Source: an uncultured Lachnospiraceae bacterium (lineage in GTDB: Bacteria > Bacillota > Clostridia > Lachnospirales > Lachnospiraceae). Taken from it: a DNA stretch of 58,598 bases. Positions 16,688 to 24,583 of the stretch are shown here, piece after piece. The translations under genes were made by a program, and so were the position numbers. Numbering within the stretch: the first letter of the stretch is position 1; every line of letters starts with the position of its first letter. The notes under the pieces were generated by a model. That model did no database searches and had not been told where the DNA came from. It saw only the letters and a list, made by a program, of their open reading frames with translations. The DNA lies in contig CADBFZ010000011.1 in NCBI GenBank assembly GCA_902794095.1, positions 1 to 58,598 of the forward strand. Reading direction: 5' to 3'.

Positions 16688-17596
16688 TTACCTTTGCCAG
16701 ATATAGTCGCAGTTATCTCCCGTAAACATTTCGGCATTTTCTTCGGGATCGGTCACGTCCATATCTACAAAATCTCCGCCTGAGGAAGGTTTATTCTGCC
16801 ATCCTTCGGTATTCTCAAAATATATGTTCTCAAGATTATCACAGCCTTTAAAAACATTATCATTTATCTTCACTACTGAAGCCGGAATCGTAATTTCGGT
16901 AAGAGAACTACATGATGCGAAAGTGTGATTTTCTATATATTTAAAACTTGAATTTTCACTGAATGTAACACTTCTGAGATTCTCACATTCTGCAAATGCA
17001 TAAGCTCCTAAACTGATGAGGCTGGCGGGCAGCTCAATTGTTTCTATTTTCGAATGTTTAAAAACACCCTGTCCGATCCACCCCAGGCCTTCATGAAGGG
17101 TTACCGAAGTAACGTTACGTGCATTATGCAGAAAAAATCCTTGTATTTCCCATATAAATGAAGGTACATCTATTTCCGTAACCTCATCATTGATTACTTC
17201 ACCATATATAATTACAGGATACTCTTTTCCATCAAGCTCGACCGTCTCTTCAATGCTGTTCGGATCATAAGCAGTAACTTCTGCAAATTCTATAGGTTCA
17301 TCGGTAAACAGGTCTTCAGAACTGTATACAGTATAAACATTTTCACCCACAGTTACTTCTCCGATGATATATTCGGGTAAAATTAACGGATATCCCCAGT
17401 CCTTGACAGGCTGCTGAATCTCTGCCTCTGCGTCCTCGGATTCCCTGTCTACATCTTCCCTGTCTTCGTCCTCTCTGTCGTCCTCTTCTCTTTCCGTTCT
17501 GTCACTGCGTTCACTTCCGGCTGAAGCATTGTTTCCGCAAGCGGATAACGCTAATGTGCCTGCAAGAATAAGTGATAATATTTTGAACTTTCTCAT
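16688..17596 (-). CDS. lipoprotein with BspA-type leucine-rich repeats
   Basis: A 302-residue lipoprotein: MRKFKILSLILAGTLALSACG ends in the LSAC lipobox. A low-complexity linker of alternating Arg, Glu and Asp (about residues 30-65) follows, then a unique segment with PLILPEYIIGEVTVGEN, then at least five repeats of the BspA/LRR_5 type (for example SLTEITIPASVVKINDNVFK). Such repeats mediate surface binding in gut bacteria. The start at 17596 has AGGAG upstream and gives a clean signal; a longer in-frame opening at 17671 lacks both. It should be exposed on the cell surface; no partner is evident. Confidence 0.85.
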   Translation of the reverse strand: MRKFKILSLILAGTLALSACGNNASAGSERSDRTEREEDDREDEDREDVDRESEDAEAEIQQPVKDWGYPLILPEYIIGEVTVGENVYTVYSSEDLFTDEPIEFAEVTAYDPNSIEETVELDGKEYPVIIYGEVINDEVTEIDVPSFIWEIQGFFLHNARNVTSVTLHEGLGWIGQGVFKHSKIETIELPASLISLGAYAFAECENLRSVTFSENSSFKYIENHTFASCSSLTEITIPASVVKINDNVFKGCDNLENIYFENTEGWQNKPSSGGDFVDMDVTDPEENAEMFTGDNCDYIWQR

Positions 17597-17620
17597 AACT
17601 AAAAATCTCCTAATAACAAA

Positions 17621-17650
17621 TTCGTGGCCGGATGGTATCTCAGCCACGAA
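17621..17650 (-). terminator. terminator after the beta-helix operon
   Basis: TTCGTGGC and GCCACGAA pair across a 14-base loop, followed on the minus strand by TTTGTTATT. It lies about 85 bases past the beta-helix stop and 25 bases upstream of the lipoprotein start, so it separates two transcription units. Confidence 0.7.
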
Positions 17651-17733
17651 TCGCCATTTTATCACATGCAATTAAGAAATCTTCAGGTGATATATGTTTT
17701 TTATAGATTTTTAATGTAACCCTCGTTCACTGA

Positions 17734-19725
17734 TCATTTTGCAAACGGGCCCGCGATCACTTCACCTTCACGCTTGTTTCCGTAAATATCGGTGTCAAAT
17801 ACGATGCCGGTTCCGTCAGGATTCTCGAAACGCTGCTCGGGCTCAAATGCCATACCGAGGCTTTCGGTGTTAATCATGCCGCAGTTCTTGGGAAGGTAAT
17901 CAAAGAGATTTGTATCAAGCTTCCATTCATCGCCATCTGTAGTAAGCTCGATCTTTATCTCATGTTCGGTGTCGACGAAAGAATCCTTCTCCTTGCTTAT
18001 AGGCTTAGCACCGTTAAAGTATGCATTGCCTCCTGTCCATACGGGCAAAGGAATATAGTATCTGTCGCTGGGCGCACTTCCCATTCCGCAATAGCCGTCA
18101 AATTCGCTCTTCCATTCCTCTTCAGTCATATAAGACTCATAGGGAATGGTTCCTGCAATCAGATTACCGTCATCCCACTCGTCGTTTGCAAAGCCCTTGC
18201 AGATCTCCTTCATCTTATCCCTAAGGTCTCTTTGTACAAAAATATTGTTATAGAAACGCATATCTCCGTGAAGGATGGTCATGAATCCCGCAATCTCAGT
18301 TCTGTGAGGAACATGATAAGGAGTGTATCTGGGAGATCTGATGGATTTGGATCCGTTATCAACTCCTCTTCCGACTGCTGTAAGTGAACCTGCGATCAGA
18401 TTGTGAACGAATGCAACACCCTGTGTGGGAAGCTTAAATGCTCTATCAGATAACAGGATATTATTATCTATGAGCGTAGGTCCGTGGCTAACTTCGATGA
18501 AGATGTCTTCTCCGAGACCAAGGTTAGCAAGGTTTTCTTTTCTCAGAAGATAATCATGAGGCAATGCATTATCGTGGAAAAGATTACCGGTAACTCTTGT
18601 GCCCTGTGCCTGCCAGTCAAGCCAGAGACCTCTGGTGCAATGATGGAAGTGATTGTTTCTAATGATCACGTCAATTGCAGCATGCATTTTAATGCCGCCG
18701 ATCTCTGCACCTGCAAGATTCTGCTTGTTGTTAATGTGATGAATATGGTTATTTTCAATAACGGAAAATACACCGCCCAGGTGGCCGACAATACCCGTTT
18801 GTCCGCAATCGTGGATTTCGTTGTTTCGCACGATATGTGAACCGATATTTTCCTTGGTCCAGCCTTCGGTCTGAGCCTGGCATATGCAGTCACGCTCGGT
18901 CTGGGTGCCGTCCTTATATTTCCACTTAAGCCACTTGTTGTCATTATTAGGCTGCAGATATTTACCGAGGGATATACCGGAACATTTCGATTCAGAGATG
19001 TCGCAGTTTTCGATGATCCATCCCTTTGACCAGTGCGGTCCGATCATACCGTCCTGATATGCGGTGGGAGGTGCCCACTGTGTTGCCGCCTTGCATACTG
19101 TAAAGCCGTCCAGGGTAATGTATCCGATGCCTTCTTCAAGAGGGTAAAAACAATTCTGTCTTACAGTTATTTCAATAAGCGCATCTTTTGGATCGGTATC
19201 CTGAAAGTTTGCGTAAATGATCGTTTTGTTTTCATCGGATTCGGTATACCAGGTATAAACGGTGAAATCCTTATCCCATGAAGACAGATTCTCTTTGGGA
19301 TCATATACACCGTTAATATCAGTTACTTCGTACATGGATTTGCCGTTCAAAAAGACGTCTCCGGTGTGTGCGGTAAAATTCGCATCAAACCAATCTCCCG
19401 AAACAGCGGTTTTAAACGGATTATAATTTCCGAAAAATGAATTATCTATAACAGTCTTCCAGACATGAGGTTTTACCTCGGTCCAGTCGGTAATGATCTC
19501 TGCACCTGTGATAACCGCTTTTAATCTGTTTTTGGCGCGGTAAGTGATCCTTGCATCTTCTTTGCCGGCATTCTTCGGATTTACATGTTCTCTGTAAATT
19601 CCGTCGCTTACTATAACTTCATCACCGGGAAGCGCAATCTCCGCTGCTTCCGAAATAGTTTTGAAAGGAGTGCTCTCCGATCCGTCACCCGAACCCGAAA
19701 CTTTACAATCTACATAATATTTCAC
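17734..19725 (-). CDS. cytoplasmic right-handed beta-helix protein, putative polysaccharide lyase or glycoside hydrolase
   Basis: A 663-residue protein opening with YYVDCKVSGSGDGSESTPFK-like sequence, the usual start of pectate-lyase-fold (DUF1565/beta-helix) enzymes. It continues with rungs such as GWIIENCDISESKCSGISLG, IVRNNEIHDCGQTGIVGHLG and VIIRNNHFHHCTRGLWLDWQ. No signal peptide is present, so it would act on imported oligosaccharides. The start is GTG at 19725: AAAGGAGG lies 7 bases upstream, and the GTG overlaps the TGA of the preceding gene (GTGA), a coupling junction. A nearer ATG one base from the ribosome binding site is too close. The catalytic residues and substrate are not identifiable. 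Confidence 0.8.
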   Translation of the reverse strand: MKYYVDCKVSGSGDGSESTPFKTISEAAEIALPGDEVIVSDGIYREHVNPKNAGKEDARITYRAKNRLKAVITGAEIITDWTEVKPHVWKTVIDNSFFGNYNPFKTAVSGDWFDANFTAHTGDVFLNGKSMYEVTDINGVYDPKENLSSWDKDFTVYTWYTESDENKTIIYANFQDTDPKDALIEITVRQNCFYPLEEGIGYITLDGFTVCKAATQWAPPTAYQDGMIGPHWSKGWIIENCDISESKCSGISLGKYLQPNNDNKWLKWKYKDGTQTERDCICQAQTEGWTKENIGSHIVRNNEIHDCGQTGIVGHLGGVFSVIENNHIHHINNKQNLAGAEIGGIKMHAAIDVIIRNNHFHHCTRGLWLDWQAQGTRVTGNLFHDNALPHDYLLRKENLANLGLGEDIFIEVSHGPTLIDNNILLSDRAFKLPTQGVAFVHNLIAGSLTAVGRGVDNGSKSIRSPRYTPYHVPHRTEIAGFMTILHGDMRFYNNIFVQRDLRDKMKEICKGFANDEWDDGNLIAGTIPYESYMTEEEWKSEFDGYCGMGSAPSDRYYIPLPVWTGGNAYFNGAKPISKEKDSFVDTEHEIKIELTTDGDEWKLDTNLFDYLPKNCGMINTESLGMAFEPEQRFENPDGTGIVFDTDIYGNKREGEVIAGPFAK

Positions 19726-20672
19726 TGGCATTCCTCCTTTGTGTAGAAAATTAACAGTTCCTCCATCCAGTAAACCTGATCCTTGATTCTGAAGGTTGTT
19801 GGGTTTCCGGGATGGCAAGCGTAATTGGAAATAACTCTGAGGTCAGAGTTTGTCATGATAAACCAGCCTTCGAATATGTGACTTGCCATAGGCACATGAT
19901 AATCGCTGGTTACTATAAACAGATCACTGATCTGAGGATAACTGCTTTCAAGAAGCCTTCTCGAATAGACAGCATTTTCAGATGTGGACAGTGATTCGTT
20001 CTCAACAATGATCCTCGAAGGATCAATACCGTTCTGAATAAGATATTCTGCCATTTTATCGGCTTCTTTGATCTCAGGTGCAAAAAGAGCCGTGCCGCCT
20101 CCCGTGACCAATACATATGCGTTCGGATATTTTATGGCAGCTTCGATTCCCGCATCAAGTCTGGTCATAAGTTCATCCCTGACTTCACCGTTCGGGGACA
20201 GGGAATAACCTAAGATTACTATGCACAGACTGTTGTCATCCGGAAGGGCTGATGGAATGTCTCCTGAATTTACAAAGTCATTTTCGTTTGCTCTGTCCCA
20301 ATATGAAAACACAGCCTGCACGATTTGCATATCCGCATTCAGTTCTTCATCATTTTCTGCGATATCTTCCAAAAGCGGTCTTACTTCCTCAAGCGTATCA
20401 GCCGCATTACATTTTTTCTCGTAAATATCAAAAGCAGCTCTCCAGATATCGGCAGGGATAAATGGAATTTCCTCAGAAGAACTATCCGTGGAAACTATTG
20501 ACTCTACGGTTGTCGAAGAATCGGAATCGGTATCGTCTGAAGATTGTACATCAGAAACTTCATCCGGCACCAAAGTATCATCCCCGGTAACATCTTCGGA
20601 TGAACATCCCGAAAGCAAAAGAAGTGATAAGGAAAGAATTAATGAAATTGTCTTTTTCAAGTCTTTCATCAT
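19722..20672 (-). CDS. DUF218 (YdcF/SanA-type) lipoprotein
   Basis: A 316-residue lipoprotein: MMKDLKKTISLILSLSLLLL then SGC, a lipobox. After a Ser/Asp/Thr-rich linker (about 30-70) and a helical segment comes a DUF218 domain at about 148-300: CIVILGYSLSPNGEVRDEL, YVLVTGGGTALF, NESLSTSENAVYSRRLL and LFIVTSDYHVPMASHIF. DUF218 proteins such as ElyC and SanA act in envelope biology without a settled reaction. The ATG overlaps the upstream HD gene stop (ATGA) and its own stop overlaps the beta-helix start (GTGA), so all three genes are translationally coupled. Confidence 0.85.
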   Translation of the reverse strand: MMKDLKKTISLILSLSLLLLSGCSSEDVTGDDTLVPDEVSDVQSSDDTDSDSSTTVESIVSTDSSSEEIPFIPADIWRAAFDIYEKKCNAADTLEEVRPLLEDIAENDEELNADMQIVQAVFSYWDRANENDFVNSGDIPSALPDDNSLCIVILGYSLSPNGEVRDELMTRLDAGIEAAIKYPNAYVLVTGGGTALFAPEIKEADKMAEYLIQNGIDPSRIIVENESLSTSENAVYSRRLLESSYPQISDLFIVTSDYHVPMASHIFEGWFIMTNSDLRVISNYACHPGNPTTFRIKDQVYWMEELLIFYTKEECQ

Positions 20673-21289
20673 CTAATGTTGCATTCGAAATAACACTGAT
20701 TAGCTGTCATTTCCTCGTTAATGGTATCTTCGGTTGCAGCCATGGCCTTAAGTGTCATCTCAAGTAATTTGTCGAGTTCCCAGCCAAGCTGATCTGCTCC
20801 TCGCTCAATCACGTCCCTGCTGCATCCTGCCGCAAAGCCTTTGCTCTTGTATTTCTTCTTGAGCGATTTCAGTTCCATATCCTTGGTACTCTTCGACGGT
20901 CTCATAAGTGCCGCAGCACCGATCAGGCCGGTAAGTTCATCAGCAGCAAAAAGAACCTTTTCCATTTCATGTACAGGCTCCACATCGATAGTCTTACCGC
21001 AGCCGACGGTTATACCATAGCCATGCGAGCATACACCATGAATAATATCTTCGCTGACTCCGCCTTCCCTGAGTAGTTCAGGTGCTTTCAGACAATGCTC
21101 ATCAGGATAAAGTTCAAAATCAATATCATGCAAGAGACCTACAATACCCCAGTATTCAGCATCATCTCCATAACCCAGTTCATTCGCATACCATTTCATC
21201 ACAGCCTCAACCGTAAGCGAATGCTGTATATGAAAAGAGTCCTTGTTATATTTTTTCAAAAGTTCAAATGCATCATTTCTTGAGATCAT
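20669..21289 (-). CDS. HD-domain phosphohydrolase-like protein
   Basis: A 206-residue cytoplasmic protein with HD-superfamily residues: H20/H23 (FHIQHSLTVEAVM), H54-D55 in VGLLHDIDFELYPDEH, the helix GVCSHGYG and a later D near VLFAADELTGLIG. The family hydrolyses phosphate esters, often of nucleotides. The C-terminal 60 residues (SLKKKYKSKGFAAGCSRDVIERG) are typical of a widespread HDIG subgroup with no assigned substrate. It is the first gene of the coupled three-gene operon. Confidence 0.82.
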   Translation of the reverse strand: MISRNDAFELLKKYNKDSFHIQHSLTVEAVMKWYANELGYGDDAEYWGIVGLLHDIDFELYPDEHCLKAPELLREGGVSEDIIHGVCSHGYGITVGCGKTIDVEPVHEMEKVLFAADELTGLIGAAALMRPSKSTKDMELKSLKKKYKSKGFAAGCSRDVIERGADQLGWELDKLLEMTLKAMAATEDTINEEMTANQCYFECNIR

Positions 21290-21371
21290 ATTTTTGTACT
21301 CCTCGTGGAACCATATCCTATTTTCAAATTCACAATATATGAATGCTTTACGGCATGGAAGGCATCTTTGT

Positions 21372-21824
21372 TTAGGTTAATACAGTTTTACATTTATTCC
21401 TCGGCTCGCTGTTTGCAACCGCATTAAGAATCGTATCTTCCAGATTCTCCATGGATGTATTATAAAAACTTCCAGCCGAACAGAATGTCATAAGACTTGT
21501 TTCATCATCTGTTATCTGGACTACAATTATGGGCTTCTTCTGAGCATACATATAACCCTGTTCCCAGTTGGTTCCGGCTGTACCGTTCCTTCCCGGCGTG
21601 ATCATCAGAAAAAGCTCAGCCCTGTTAAGAGCATCCAGATCCGCATCGAATACCTTCTGCGCCCAGTCCTCCTGAGAATAATCCCATGCATTTTCAATCT
21701 TAAGTTCAAAAGGGCAATACAGATTGTACCCATTATCCCTTAGCAACTTTGCAATTCTTACCATTACCTGACGCTGGTCTTTCGAACAGCTTCCGGCCAG
21801 ATATATCAACTTCTCTTTATCCAT
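21372..21824 (-). CDS. nucleoside 2-deoxyribosyltransferase-like protein
   Basis: A 150-residue protein of the nucleoside 2-deoxyribosyltransferase fold. The N-terminus KLIYLAGSCSKDQRQVM carries the nucleotide-binding strand, DLDALNRAELFLMI the central strand, and GTAGTNWEQGYMYAQKKPI the glutamate motif that carries the nucleophile in true enzymes. These enzymes swap bases between deoxyribosides or cleave modified nucleotides. Length matches the family. It stands alone, with 82 bases to the HD gene. Substrate unknown. Confidence 0.75.
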   Translation of the reverse strand: MDKEKLIYLAGSCSKDQRQVMVRIAKLLRDNGYNLYCPFELKIENAWDYSQEDWAQKVFDADLDALNRAELFLMITPGRNGTAGTNWEQGYMYAQKKPIIVVQITDDETSLMTFCSAGSFYNTSMENLEDTILNAVANSEPRNKCKTVLT

Positions 21825-21973
21825 ACATAATCTCCGAAAAAACTTATATCAAGATTATATATCATACAGGCCGACATTCATATGATGGCTAATAAAACTG
21901 TGGTTTTTTGGGTTTTTATTAGCCCATTGATCCTTCGTGCAAAAGACGGAGTTAGCGAGAATAGTATAGACAT

Positions 21974-21994
21974 ATGCGGAAGGCGGGACTTGAA
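21974..21994 (-). repeat. 21-bp copy of the tRNA-Leu 3' end (att-like)
   Basis: ATGCGGAAGGCGGGACTTGAA is identical, in the same orientation, to 23315-23335, which is the T-arm/acceptor end of tRNA-Leu including the discriminator base. Similarity ends on both sides. The placement is what a tyrosine integrase leaves after integration into a tRNA gene. Confidence 0.75.
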
Positions 21995-22130
21995 GTTATT
22001 CCGCCACCATAAAACACTGATGAATAGGAGGTTTGCACGGTCACTAAACCCTATTTTCTCAAATTTTTCTCAAAATTCCTGTAAATGTCCCCACCAAAAC
22101 TGCAAATAAAATATGCATTACAGGCAAATA

Positions 22131-22158
22131 AAACGCCCCGGATTTCTCCGAGGCGTTT
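22131..22158 (-). terminator. terminator of the secreted repeat protein gene
   Basis: AAACGCCCCGGA and TCCGAGGCGTTT pair with a TTTC loop; on the minus strand it is followed by TATTTGCC. It lies 12 bases past the stop at 22170. Confidence 0.8.
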
Positions 22159-22169
22159 AAGTATAAGGT

Positions 22170-23018
22170 TTAGTGACGGTGCATTGGTATCATATCAGGG
22201 ACAGGGGCAGGTACGCCAACACCAGGTGCGGTTTCTCCGTAATACAAGAAGTATCTCAGGTTACGATCTGCACCTTTGATGTAGTCACTCACATTAAAAG
22301 CTCCCCAACTAAGGATACAGTCATTTGAACGGTATCCATTGCGGTACCAATTAGGCGTGTTAAACTGAGGATAACGCTCTAAAAGTATTCTTCGCGCTTC
22401 AGGCATGAATGTTTCCTGTGCTACATTACGATCCGGATAAACTCTTACATCATAGACAACATACAGATAATTACCCATGTCGATCAATGTATTCAGAGGA
22501 ACTGTATACCAGTTTGCATCTGTAATTACCATTCCGTTATATGTTCCCGGTACTGATGCGGTTGGTACGGGTGTCTGTGCTACGGGAGTTGTTCCACCAT
22601 AGGGAAGTCTTCCCTCTGCTTTTCCACAGAGCATATAGTGGGTTGCAAGCATGTTAGGATCTGTTCCGAAGACAGCCGCTACATCGGGATACTTTGTGGC
22701 ATAAAAAGCAGGATCAAACAGTGTTCCGTCAGGGAGTGTGATCATCCCGGGAGCCGTCTGAACAGTAGTTGCTGTTCCGGCAGCATAAGGGATCCTTCCT
22801 TCTGTCTTGCCGCAAAGAACGTAATGCATGTAAAGCATGTTAGGATCCGTTCCGAAAATAGCTGCAACATCAGGATAAGTTGCTGCATAAAATGCTGCGT
22901 CGAACAGATTACCGTCCGCCATAGTTACGGGTGCTGCCTGAACTGTCATGTTTGCTGCCAGACATATAAATCCGGCTATACAAAGTGAGATAAATGTTTT
23001 GAAAATATTTGTTTTCAT
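22170..23018 (-). CDS. secreted protein with two YPDVAAxFGTDP repeats
   Basis: A 282-residue exported protein. A signal peptide (MKTNIFKTFISLCIAGFICL, cleavage near AQAAP) is followed by two copies of a ~40-residue repeat (about 36-79 and 97-139) with the pattern FDxxFYAxxYPDVAAxFGTDPNML, then HYxLCGKxEGRxPY. A Thr/Val/Pro linker and a C-terminal domain (about 160-282: LNTLIDMGNYLYVVYDVRVY, then DCILSWGAFNVSDY) come next. I know the repeat from cell-surface proteins of Butyrivibrio and relatives, where it often accompanies cell-wall or CAP-type domains; its function is unknown. The gene lies alone between the tRNA-Leu 3' end and its duplicate. Confidence 0.8.
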   Translation of the reverse strand: MKTNIFKTFISLCIAGFICLAANMTVQAAPVTMADGNLFDAAFYAATYPDVAAIFGTDPNMLYMHYVLCGKTEGRIPYAAGTATTVQTAPGMITLPDGTLFDPAFYATKYPDVAAVFGTDPNMLATHYMLCGKAEGRLPYGGTTPVAQTPVPTASVPGTYNGMVITDANWYTVPLNTLIDMGNYLYVVYDVRVYPDRNVAQETFMPEARRILLERYPQFNTPNWYRNGYRSNDCILSWGAFNVSDYIKGADRNLRYFLYYGETAPGVGVPAPVPDMIPMHRH

Positions 23019-23315
23019 ATAAATATTCCTTTCATTTAAATCTTAATTGTATTTCTCTTTTTGTTTAATAATTCTAAATATGGATTTTTCCGATACTGAG
23101 ATTATATCACAAAAGAAAAAATGCGAGGATTCGTTCTGAAGGCGGGGAATCGTGCGGAAGGCGGGGCGCATGACGTCCGGTGGACGTCAGGTTTGCGCCG
23201 ACCGAGCGGCACTCCCCAGTGCCGCGAGAAAAAGAACCCGCTACGGGTTCTTTTGGGTCGCCTTTCGCACCAAAACAAAAACCCCTAGGCATTTGCCTAG
23301 GGGTTTCTGTTTTGA
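23019..23315. other. gene-free stretch with GGAAGGCGGGG fragments and three hairpins
   Basis: No gene is visible. From left to right: the AT-rich promoter region of the secreted protein gene, two fragments resembling the tRNA-Leu 3' end (GAAGGCGGGG at about 23138-23147 and TGCGGAAGGCGGG at 23153-23165), a GACGTCC-GGT-GGACGTC hairpin (about 23172-23188), a 9-bp stem AAGAACCCG-CTA-CGGGTTCTT (23232-23252), and the tRNA terminator. Base composition is clearly richer in G and C than the neighbours in 23130-23270. Confidence 0.5.
23279..23306 (-). terminator. terminator after tRNA-Leu
   Basis: A perfect 13-bp stem, AAACCCCTAGGCA / TGCCTAGGGGTTT, begins 9 bases after the tRNA 3' end and is followed on the minus strand by TTGTTTTGG. 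Confidence 0.85.
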
Positions 23316-23335
23316 TGCGGAAGGCGGGACTTGAA
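23315..23335 (-). repeat. tRNA-Leu 3' end, matching copy of the 21-bp direct repeat
   Basis: The same 21 bases as at 21974-21994. Here they are part of the intact tRNA gene (discriminator, acceptor strand and T-stem start), so this is the copy that keeps the tRNA functional. Confidence 0.75.
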
Positions 23336-23399
23336 CCCGCACGACCGTGAAGCCACAAGAACCTTAATCTTGCTTGTCTACCAATTCCAACACTTCCGC
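23316..23399 (-). tRNA. tRNA-Leu (anticodon AAG)
   Basis: 84 bases, starting GCGGAAG and ending CTTCCGC plus discriminator A, with a 7-bp acceptor stem. The anticodon stem CAAGA/TCTTG encloses TTAAGGT, giving anticodon AAG, which reads CUU and, with inosine, CUC. A long variable arm (GTGGCTTCACGGTCGT) and T-arm GCGGG-TTCAAGT-CCCGC fit class II tRNA-Leu. CCA is not encoded. CTT is a common leucine codon in the neighbouring genes. Confidence 0.93.
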
Positions 23400-23529
23400 G
23401 AACAAATGGTAATATACCAAAGATAAAACTTCTTGTCAATCATCTTTTTTATCTTTTTTTGAAAATTTTTTTGACCCTCTGAAAACCGCATGAATACTGG
23501 CTTCTTTTACATCGATTTTTATGAAGTCA

Positions 23530-23559
23530 TTTACAATTTACTACTCTTTACGATAAATT
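23530..23559 (+). promoter_or_regulatory. possible promoter of the EamA transporter gene
   Basis: TTTACA and TAAATT are 18 bases apart, about 40 bases before the start codon. Both boxes deviate by one or two bases from consensus. The surrounding 23400-23596 gap is AT-rich and holds nothing else visible. Confidence 0.4.
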
Positions 23560-23596
23560 AGAATCACTTTGTATATTTATTGTAAGGAGAATTTTT

Positions 23597-24511
23597 ATGT
23601 GGTTATTTTTTACTCTCGCCACAACCCTTATTTGGGGCTTGGCGGAACTGTTTTACAAAAAGGGCGCACGCCCCGACGAGAAATACTCTCATCTGAAAAT
23701 AACAATATGCGTCGGTGTGGTCATGGGACTTCACGCAGTATTCGTTCTCATAACAGAAGGACTGGCATACGATCCCAAGAACCTTCTTCTCTATGCACCC
23801 GTATCCCTTTGTTATATCGTCTCCATGGCTCTTTCCTATTTCGGTATGCGATTTGTCGAAGAGTCGATCTCGGACCCCATAGAGAACACTTCAGGTGCTA
23901 TATGCGCACTCCTTTGTGCGGTGATCTTACACGAGTCCATTGATGCCGTATCCATTGGTGCAATAATCATCATCCTGATCGGTATCTTAGGAGTAGGATT
24001 TCTGGATACTCACGGAGATACAAACCGCAGTAAGAAGCTCGGTAAGAAGATGGCGTTTATTGCTTTTGCTATGCCCTTCTGCTACGCCATTATAGACGCT
24101 GTAGGATCCTTCCTTGATATCTACTGGCTCGATATGGAAACAACTTATCTTACGGGCGTTACGGAGGAAAATATCGAGCTTATCGCAAATACATCCTATG
24201 AGTTTACTTTCCTGATCGTAGCCGTAATTCTATTCATATTCATGAAGGCCAAAAAGGTTAAGTTCGAACTCCCCACTCAGCGCGATAAGATTCTCGCAGC
24301 AATATTTGAAACAGCCGGTCAGTTCACCTATGTATATGCAATGAGCGGAAACGGTGCCATCGCAGCTCCCATCATCTCGTCAGTATGCGTAGTATCACTT
24401 ATCCTTTCAAGAATCTTCCTGAAAGAGAAGCTCACAGCAAAACAGTACGTATTCATCTTCCTCGTAATACTCGGAATCATAATCCTGGCAATCGTCGAAG
24501 GAGATGCATAA
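23597..24511 (+). CDS. EamA/DMT-family transporter
   Basis: A 304-residue integral membrane protein with ten predicted membrane helices in two five-helix halves, the drug/metabolite transporter layout. The first half has LATTLIWGLAELFYKKGARP and the second ends with SVCVVSLILSRIFLKEKLTAKQY, the conserved helix-loop of EamA domains. The loop between helices 7 and 8 (about 168-200) is longer than usual. AAGGAG lies 7 bases before the ATG. It forms a single-gene unit. Substrate unknown. Confidence 0.88.
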   Translation: MWLFFTLATTLIWGLAELFYKKGARPDEKYSHLKITICVGVVMGLHAVFVLITEGLAYDPKNLLLYAPVSLCYIVSMALSYFGMRFVEESISDPIENTSGAICALLCAVILHESIDAVSIGAIIIILIGILGVGFLDTHGDTNRSKKLGKKMAFIAFAMPFCYAIIDAVGSFLDIYWLDMETTYLTGVTEENIELIANTSYEFTFLIVAVILFIFMKAKKVKFELPTQRDKILAAIFETAGQFTYVYAMSGNGAIAAPIISSVCVVSLILSRIFLKEKLTAKQYVFIFLVILGIIILAIVEGDA

Positions 24512-24534
24512 AAAATATAGATAGACATATTAAA

Positions 24535-24560
24535 AGGTCGCACCTTCATCGGTGCGACCT
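24535..24560 (+). terminator. terminator of the EamA gene
   Basis: AGGTCGCACC-TTCATC-GGTGCGACCT followed by AATTTATTAT, 23 bases past the stop codon. It may also serve the converging membrane gene at 24584. Confidence 0.75.
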
Positions 24561-24583
24561 AATTTATTATGTTAAGACAATTA

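Larger units (their letters stand above)
21825..22169. other. gene-free stretch with hairpins and a tRNA-Leu 3'-end fragment
   Basis: No coding sequence is convincing here. It holds an 11-bp stem (GGCTAATAAAA / TTTTATTAGCC, about 21886-21923), a 21-base copy of the tRNA-Leu 3' end (21974-21994), one half of a long imperfect inverted repeat (22035-22054 pairing with 22164-22183, 18 of 20 bases) and the terminator of the downstream-transcribed secreted protein gene. The mix suggests a scar of insertion or excision. Confidence 0.5.

Noticed and set aside
21974..22010. A second tRNA gene
   Set aside because: Only the 3' 21 bases match; no acceptor 5' strand, anticodon arm or D-arm can be built.
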